Both the position numbers and the translations under genes were made by a program. The notes under the pieces are model-generated. The model had not been told where the DNA came from and did no database searches. It saw only the letters and a list, made by a program, of their open reading frames with translations. From Mesorhizobium sp. (lineage in GTDB: Bacteria; Pseudomonadota; Alphaproteobacteria; Rhizobiales; Rhizobiaceae), in assembly GCF_004962925.1 (NCBI RefSeq), contig NZ_SUEO01000006.1:7031-56930 (forward strand): a stretch of DNA of 49,900 nucleotides, written 5' to 3'. Below, in pieces: positions 45,661 to 49,900 of the stretch. Each line of letters starts with the position of its first letter. The stretch's first letter is position 1.

Positions 45661-46650
45661 TTACAGGCCCATCGCCGCGAGGTCGTCGACAGTATCCTTG
45701 TTGATGGGGACCAGCTGATCAACGATGATGTTACGGTTTTCGAAGTCGGGCTTAACTGTCCCTAGCCCTTCGATCGTATCACCATCCTTGATCTCGTTGC
45801 CCTTCATGAGATGGTCGGCCAGCGTGACGAAAACCTCGCCCGCCTGCTTCGGATTCCACATGAAGCCGCCGGAGATCGCGTCGCTTTTGATGAGCTTCTG
45901 GCCCTGGCCTGGCGAGAATGGCCCGAGCACGAAAATTTCGCCCACCTTCCGGCGCTCTTCGATTGCGCGGCCAGCGCCGATCGGTCCTTGGCTGCCGAAG
46001 GCGAGAAAGCCCTTCAAGCCGGGATTGGCGGAGATCAAGTCAAGTGCAGTGCTGCGGCTCTTGTCCACATCCTCGGCGACGCCATAACGTTCGCCGACAA
46101 GTTTCATGTCGGGATTGTTCTTCTTCAGATACTCGATTGCCGCATCGGCCCAGGCATTGTGCAGCGGCACCGTCAGCGAGCCGACGAACACTGCATACTC
46201 ACCCTTGCCACCCATCTTCTTCGCCAGGAGCTTGGCATGAGCTTCGCCGAAGCCGGTGGCGGACGCGAGTTCGAAGTCCCAGTCGGCGCCCTTCTGGCCA
46301 GGCGATTCATGCGTGATGACGATGATGCCGGCGTCCTTGGCCTTCTGCAGCACTGGTTCAAGCACTTTTGCATCATTCGGCACGACGCCGATGACTTTGA
46401 CGCCCTGAGCGATCAGATCCTCGATTGCGCGAACTTGCAGTGCCGGATCAGCGCTGGTCGGGCCGACCATGAACGCGTCGATCCCGAGCTTCTGGCCGCG
46501 CTCCTTGATACCCGCCTCCATTGCGTTGAACCACGGAATGCCGCCGATCTTGACGACGACGCCGACCTTGCCGGCCTGCTGTGCCATCGCAGCGAATGAA
46601 CCGCCAAGCATAAGGGTCGCGGCAAGCGCCGCGATCATGAGCTTTTTCAT
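45661..46650 (-). CDS. Periplasmic sugar-binding protein (CUT2)
   Basis: A 329-residue periplasmic protein of the Peripla_BP_4 group (RbsB/LsrB/RhaS-like). The signal peptide is MKKLMIAALAATLMLGGSFA ending AMAQQ; the mature part begins GKVGVVVKIGGIPWFNAMEA. VIGVVPNDAKVLEPVLQKAK and TALDLISANPGLKGFLAFGS are typical. GGGAGG precedes the ATG at 46650. It captures the sugar and delivers it to the two permeases. The ligand cannot be read, but the AI-2/rhamnose-like look fits a ketose or deoxysugar. Confidence 0.92.
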   Translation of the reverse strand: MKKLMIAALAATLMLGGSFAAMAQQAGKVGVVVKIGGIPWFNAMEAGIKERGQKLGIDAFMVGPTSADPALQVRAIEDLIAQGVKVIGVVPNDAKVLEPVLQKAKDAGIIVITHESPGQKGADWDFELASATGFGEAHAKLLAKKMGGKGEYAVFVGSLTVPLHNAWADAAIEYLKKNNPDMKLVGERYGVAEDVDKSRSTALDLISANPGLKGFLAFGSQGPIGAGRAIEERRKVGEIFVLGPFSPGQGQKLIKSDAISGGFMWNPKQAGEVFVTLADHLMKGNEIKDGDTIEGLGTVKPDFENRNIIVDQLVPINKDTVDDLAAMGL

Positions 46651-46770
46651 CTGTATTCCTCCCATAACGTTCCTAGTGGAAACACACTCGAGCCGTCGAA
46701 CGACGGCGGCCGTTAGAAACCTCCCCGAAAAGACGGGACACTTCCCCATCGATCATCCACCGGTTTTCGC

Positions 46771-46790
46771 TTGCACAATCGATGGTGCAA
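46771..46790. promoter_or_regulatory. LacI-type operator between divergent operons
   Basis: TTGCAC-A-ATCGAT-G-GTGCAA is a 20-bp palindrome with one mismatched pair. It lies 120 bases before the binding-protein gene and 70 before the LacI-family regulator gene. The CG-centred form is typical of LacI-family operators, so the regulator probably controls the operon and itself. A half-site-like TTGTGCATCGA follows at 46797. Confidence 0.7.
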
Positions 46791-46860
46791 AAACTATTGT
46801 GCATCGAGAAGCTCTCGTCAAGCGGGATGTTGCTCTAAATAGACGCGCCGGAGGCGCCAG

Positions 46861-47919
46861 ATGGATCAGCGGGTCAAGAAGAAGGCGACGATCTATGATT
46901 TGTCCGTGCTATCGGGCAGTTCGCCGTCGACCGTGAGTGCCGTGCTGAACGGCACTTGGCGCAAGCGCCGTATCAAGGAAAGTACGGCGCAAACAATTCT
47001 CGGCCTCGCCGAACGCCACCAGTACACCACCAATCTGCAGGCGCGGGGTTTGCGACGCTCGCGATCGGGCCTGGTCGGCCTTATGCTGCCCGTCCACGAC
47101 AACCGCTACTTCTCCTCCATGGCGCAGACGTTTGAGGGGCATGTGCGCAGCCGCGGTCAATGTCCGGTCGTGGTCAGCGCCAGTCGCGACCCGGAAGAGG
47201 AACGGCGGACCGCGGAGACGCTGATCTCGTATTCAATAGACCAGCTCTTCATCGTCGGCGCCACCGATCCGGACGGCGTGCATGAGGTCTGCGAATCGGC
47301 GGGGCTGAAGCATGTCAACATCGACCTGCCGGGAGCGAAGGCGCACTCGGTGATCAGCGACAATTATGAGGGCGCGCGGATGCTGACGGAAGCAATCATC
47401 CACCACTTCGGCAATGACGATCCCCTACGGCCGGACGAGCTGTATCTGTTTGGCGGCCGCAACGACCACGCCAGCCGCGAACGCATCGCCGCTTTCCACG
47501 CGACCAAGAAGGCACTGCTGGGCGCCGACCCTGAAGACGGAGTGCAGTCCTCCGGGTATTCGCCTGATATAACTTTGCGTGCCTTCGAGGTGTTTTACCA
47601 ACGCCATGGCAAACTGCCGCGCGCGCTGTTCATCAATTCGTCGATCAACATGGAAGGTCTGCTGCGTTTCATGGCGGGCCGGCCGGCGGAGATGTTTAGC
47701 GAGCTTGTCGTCGGTTGCTACGACTATGATCCGTTCGGGTCATTCCTGCCCTTCCCGGTAATCATGGTGCGGCAGAATGTTGAGGCGATGATTGCGAAGG
47801 CGTTCGCGCTTATCGATGAACCAACGACGCCGCCGCAGAGCTTCCTGATTACGCCAGAGCTGATCCAGCCCAGGTCTGCGCTGAAAGGGCCGCTGGACAC
47901 GCTCAAGGATATGGCGTGA
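46861..47919 (+). CDS. LacI-family transcription regulator
   Basis: A 352-residue repressor. The N-terminal helix-turn-helix is ATIYDLSVLSGSSPSTVSAV followed by the hinge NLQARGLRRSRSGLVGLML; the remaining part is a periplasmic-binding-like ligand domain (FIVGATDPDGVHEVCESAGL, ISDNYEGARMLTEAI, FGGRNDHASRERIAAF). It is divergent from the sugar operon across a gap containing a matching palindrome. It most likely represses the operon until the sugar or a phosphate of it binds. Confidence 0.92.
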   Translation: MDQRVKKKATIYDLSVLSGSSPSTVSAVLNGTWRKRRIKESTAQTILGLAERHQYTTNLQARGLRRSRSGLVGLMLPVHDNRYFSSMAQTFEGHVRSRGQCPVVVSASRDPEEERRTAETLISYSIDQLFIVGATDPDGVHEVCESAGLKHVNIDLPGAKAHSVISDNYEGARMLTEAIIHHFGNDDPLRPDELYLFGGRNDHASRERIAAFHATKKALLGADPEDGVQSSGYSPDITLRAFEVFYQRHGKLPRALFINSSINMEGLLRFMAGRPAEMFSELVVGCYDYDPFGSFLPFPVIMVRQNVEAMIAKAFALIDEPTTPPQSFLITPELIQPRSALKGPLDTLKDMA

Positions 47920-48198
47920 GTGTGAACGGGGCTACGGGGTGACCCCACCCGCCCTGAGATTTCAATGGTTTATCGCGCCGGTCGGCATTGAGACCCTTTG
48001 CCCAACCACACCTCGCCACAGATGACGCAGAATCTGTTCTCCGGAAATGCCATCGCCCCTTCTCCTGGCGGCTTTGCTCACAATGATCCTAAATTGGAGC
48101 CACGCTCGCCATCTCCCGTGCCGAGCCCTCACGAGAGTGTCGCCGTTCCCAACACGGGGGGCACGTGGGCGCCTGCAAAAGGTCTCCAGCACCGGGCG

Positions 48199-48843
48199 TT
48201 AGAAGCGATAACGGACTCCAAGAGTGTTCGCATTAGAACCCTCTTTCATATTTCCAAATGTACCGTCGGCGCCGGATCTATGGTGGAGTTGGTAGACAAG
48301 TTCGACATTGGGTGCTTGCCTAACTCTGAAAGAAAGCTCCGCACCAACGAAGCCGAGGAATGATGCATCGCCATCGTCGCGGATTTCGCGGCCGCGCTCG
48401 ATCTCGGTAGGGCCTGTAACGGTACTAAATCCAGCTGTCACTGCAGGCGCAATCGCCAAATCACCAATGACAAGACCGTGATGGCGAAGTCGCCCTCCAG
48501 CCCAAAGTTCGCCAGACGTATCATCGTCCTCGCCGAATCTTATGGCCGCGCCGGTGACGCCACCAAGAACAAAACCAGCGCCTATATCGACGAGATCGCG
48601 ACCATATGCGGCCCCGATTATGTAATTGTCTGTATAGTTGGCATCAAAAAGGTCGATTGTATCCCCGAAGGACCCGCGCGCAAAGACGCCCCCAAAGACA
48701 TAAAGATCATTCTTCGTCGGCAGACCGTCTGTGAAAGGGTCCTGGGTCGCAAAATAGATAAAGCGGGAGTTGTCATCGGCGCGTCCAGGACTGACTGAAG
48801 TGCTCAAGATCACCGCAGCCAGGGCCACTTGCAGTCCGCGCAT
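48199..48843 (-). CDS. Outer-membrane beta-barrel-like protein
   Basis: From the ATG at 48843 a 214-residue exported protein with a signal peptide (MRGLQVALAAVILSTSVSPG, then RADD). The mature part alternates polar and hydrophobic residues and ends in the aromatic Phe of ANTLGVRYRF, the usual signal for outer-membrane insertion. VELVYQLHHRSGADGTFGN near the end recalls the His/Ser site of lipid A deacylase (PagL)-type barrels, though the exact catalytic spacing is not certain. GGAG lies upstream. Function therefore: outer-membrane protein, perhaps acyl hydrolase-like. Confidence 0.72.
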   Translation of the reverse strand: MRGLQVALAAVILSTSVSPGRADDNSRFIYFATQDPFTDGLPTKNDLYVFGGVFARGSFGDTIDLFDANYTDNYIIGAAYGRDLVDIGAGFVLGGVTGAAIRFGEDDDTSGELWAGGRLRHHGLVIGDLAIAPAVTAGFSTVTGPTEIERGREIRDDGDASFLGFVGAELSFRVRQAPNVELVYQLHHRSGADGTFGNMKEGSNANTLGVRYRF

Positions 48844-49166
48844 AGGCAAGCTCCGAATCGATCCCTCAGTCGATCATCCATCCTTCCTGAATTTCACGAG
48901 GAAGAACAAGGTGCGAATTGGTTTATCGCCAGAATGCTGAATGCGGGTACGTTCTGGTAGCTCGAACGCTTTCTTTAGGCTTTGCCGGCCGGTGCGCAAC
49001 GACAATGGCCGCAGTCAGACGGCCGGTCCGACGGAACGGGCTTTCTTGAGAAGAGCGGAGCGAACTCGAAACGCCGTCCATCTTCTGTTCTTATCGCGAC
49101 GGCCAAGGAACCCGCCGCCGACCAGTTCGTTTCGCGATATCTGACGCAGACTAACCGGAGGCAAAC
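48844..49166. other. Gap before the last gene
   Basis: 323 bases with overlapping short frames on both strands and no family features. A CCGGAGG ribosome-binding site at its end serves the 48-codon frame at 49167. Confidence 0.4.
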
Positions 49167-49313
49167 ATGCTCGACATGCCGCATGCTCGCAACCGCATCG
49201 TCGACGCGCTTATAATCCGGCGGGACTTCGCTCGGGCCGGATCATGCCAAGACCGGAGCACCCGATACCTATCCCTTAATGCTTTAGACCGCCGCTATGC
49301 TGCGCGACGTTGA
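49167..49313 (+). CDS. Short frame with strong ribosome-binding site
   Basis: ATG 49167, after CCGGAGG, opens 48 codons (MLDMPHARNRIVDALIIRRD) and overlaps the start of the next gene by 17 bases. It may couple translation of that gene, which lacks its own binding site, or be the frameshifted true start of it: a neighbouring frame reads GPDHAKTGAPDTYPLML. No family recognised. Confidence 0.35.
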   Translation: MLDMPHARNRIVDALIIRRDFARAGSCQDRSTRYLSLNALDRRYAARR

Positions 49314-49900
49314 TTATATCTTGCGAAAGCTCGATTGGATGCGCGCCGAAGGCATCTGGCCCAACGGTCTGCGCTATCTCTGGACCGATGCTTTCGGGGT
49401 CGTGCTCTATATCTCGCTTTACAAGGAGCTCGGCGACGAACGTTGGCTGGGTGAGGCCGAGCGGCTGGTGGCGGAGGTCGAGCTTGTGCTCGGTCGTTCG
49501 CGCGGATTGAGGATCGGCGAAGCGGCAGATCGCGACGGACAGTATTTCCACTACCTGGCGATGTGGCTGTTTGCCTTGGCGCGTCTTGGTGACCTGAAGC
49601 CGCGATATCGCGCGCGTGGCATCGCGCTGGCGCGGGACATTCATCCGGCTTTCGTGATCCCCGGGCGCGGCGTGATCTGGAAGATGCAGGAGGATTTGAG
49701 CAGCCCCTATCCCGGTTACGGCCTCGGCAGCATGGACGCCTATGATGGCTACGTCTCCTACCGGACGCTCGACGAAGACGCACTTGCGCCCGAGATCGCA
49801 CAGATGCATGACCTGGTGGAGCGCGACTGGCGCACGCTCGACATCGAACAGGACCTGGGCCTCGGCATGATGCTGTGGCTCGCGCACTTCTTTCCTACCG
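49297..49900 (+). CDS. (alpha/alpha)6-barrel-like hypothetical protein (3' end outside window)
   Basis: The frame has no stop from 49288 to the window edge, giving 201 residues of a longer protein. It begins MLRDVDYILRKLDWMRAEGI and continues with LRYLWTDAFGVVLYISLYKE, DGQYFHYLAMWLFALARLGD, IPGRGVIWKMQEDLSSPYPG and QDLGLGMMLWLAHFFP. The repeated Trp-rich helices are typical of six-hairpin glycosidase or N-acylglucosamine 2-epimerase-like folds. No catalytic residues can be assigned. The start lacks a binding site of its own and the gene may depend on the short frame upstream. Confidence 0.72.
   Translation, partial: MLRDVDYILRKLDWMRAEGIWPNGLRYLWTDAFGVVLYISLYKELGDERWLGEAERLVAEVELVLGRSRGLRIGEAADRDGQYFHYLAMWLFALARLGDLKPRYRARGIALARDIHPAFVIPGRGVIWKMQEDLSSPYPGYGLGSMDAYDGYVSYRTLDEDALAPEIAQMHDLVERDWRTLDIEQDLGLGMMLWLAHFFPT

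Noticed and set aside
49276..49887. A 203-codon frame on the - strand at the window end
   Set aside because: The + strand frame over the same bases has Trp-rich helical repeats and family-like sequence; the antisense one has none.

Overview
The window is high-GC DNA that reads as a soil or plant-associated alphaproteobacterium of the Rhizobiales, most likely Mesorhizobium or a close relative. The reasons are an EcfG-type sigma factor beside a NepR-like protein, four perfect EcfG-type promoters (GGAAC-N16-CGTT), DUF982 and DUF3182 proteins, an ExsH/PrsDE-like secreted glycanase with its own type I exporter, and a CUT2 sugar import operon. The genus is an inference. No rRNA, tRNA, CRISPR array or complete insertion sequence was seen.

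Region 1 (1-16005, all + strand) is a dense glycan-biosynthesis block in which most genes overlap by ATGA or are nearly contiguous. It holds the end of a radical SAM protein, a GT4 glycosyltransferase, three tandem CgeB-like transferases, a UDP-glucuronate-decarboxylase-like SDR, a short stress-promoter gene, inositol-phosphate synthase, a histidine phosphatase, a fourth CgeB-like transferase, a sugar nucleotidyltransferase, a methyltransferase, a glycosidase-like protein with its barrel halves in reversed order, a PIG-L deacetylase, a second GT4, a CelD/GNAT acyltransferase and another methyltransferase. Inositol synthase, phosphatase, GT4, PIG-L deacetylase and GNAT match the logic of mycothiol assembly, so an inositol-linked glycan or glycoside is a testable guess. 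An EcfG-type promoter lies just before the inositol synthase part.

Region 2 (about 16.0-29.6 kb) is an accessory stress island. It has a NepR-like protein convergent with an EcfG-like sigma factor, many small hypothetical genes (three with perfect EcfG promoters counting both strands), an NRAMP-like transporter, a DUF892 ferritin-like protein, a SpoIIAA/STAS-like protein, a DUF3182 protein, an RNase Z-like hydrolase, a metallophosphoesterase and an I78-type lipoprotein. It also holds decaying genes: a gamma-carbonic-anhydrase/hydrolase chimera, a LysE gene with two frameshifts, and further single-base frameshifts.

Region 3 (29.6-38.7 kb) has a type I secretion pair (HlyD and ABC) with an RTX-GH16 glycanase, a secreted SGNH esterase, a small hypothetical gene, an exported alpha/beta hydrolase with a palindrome in its leader, and a protein-isoaspartate-methyltransferase-like gene.

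Region 4 (39.0-47.9 kb) is a complete sugar catabolic operon on the - strand: periplasmic binding protein, ABC ATPase, two permeases, ketose 3-epimerase-like isomerase, FGGY kinase and class II aldolase. A LacI-family regulator is divergent, and a 20-bp operator-like palindrome lies between. The end of the window has an outer-membrane-like protein and the open 5' part of an (alpha/alpha)6-barrel-like protein that runs past the edge.
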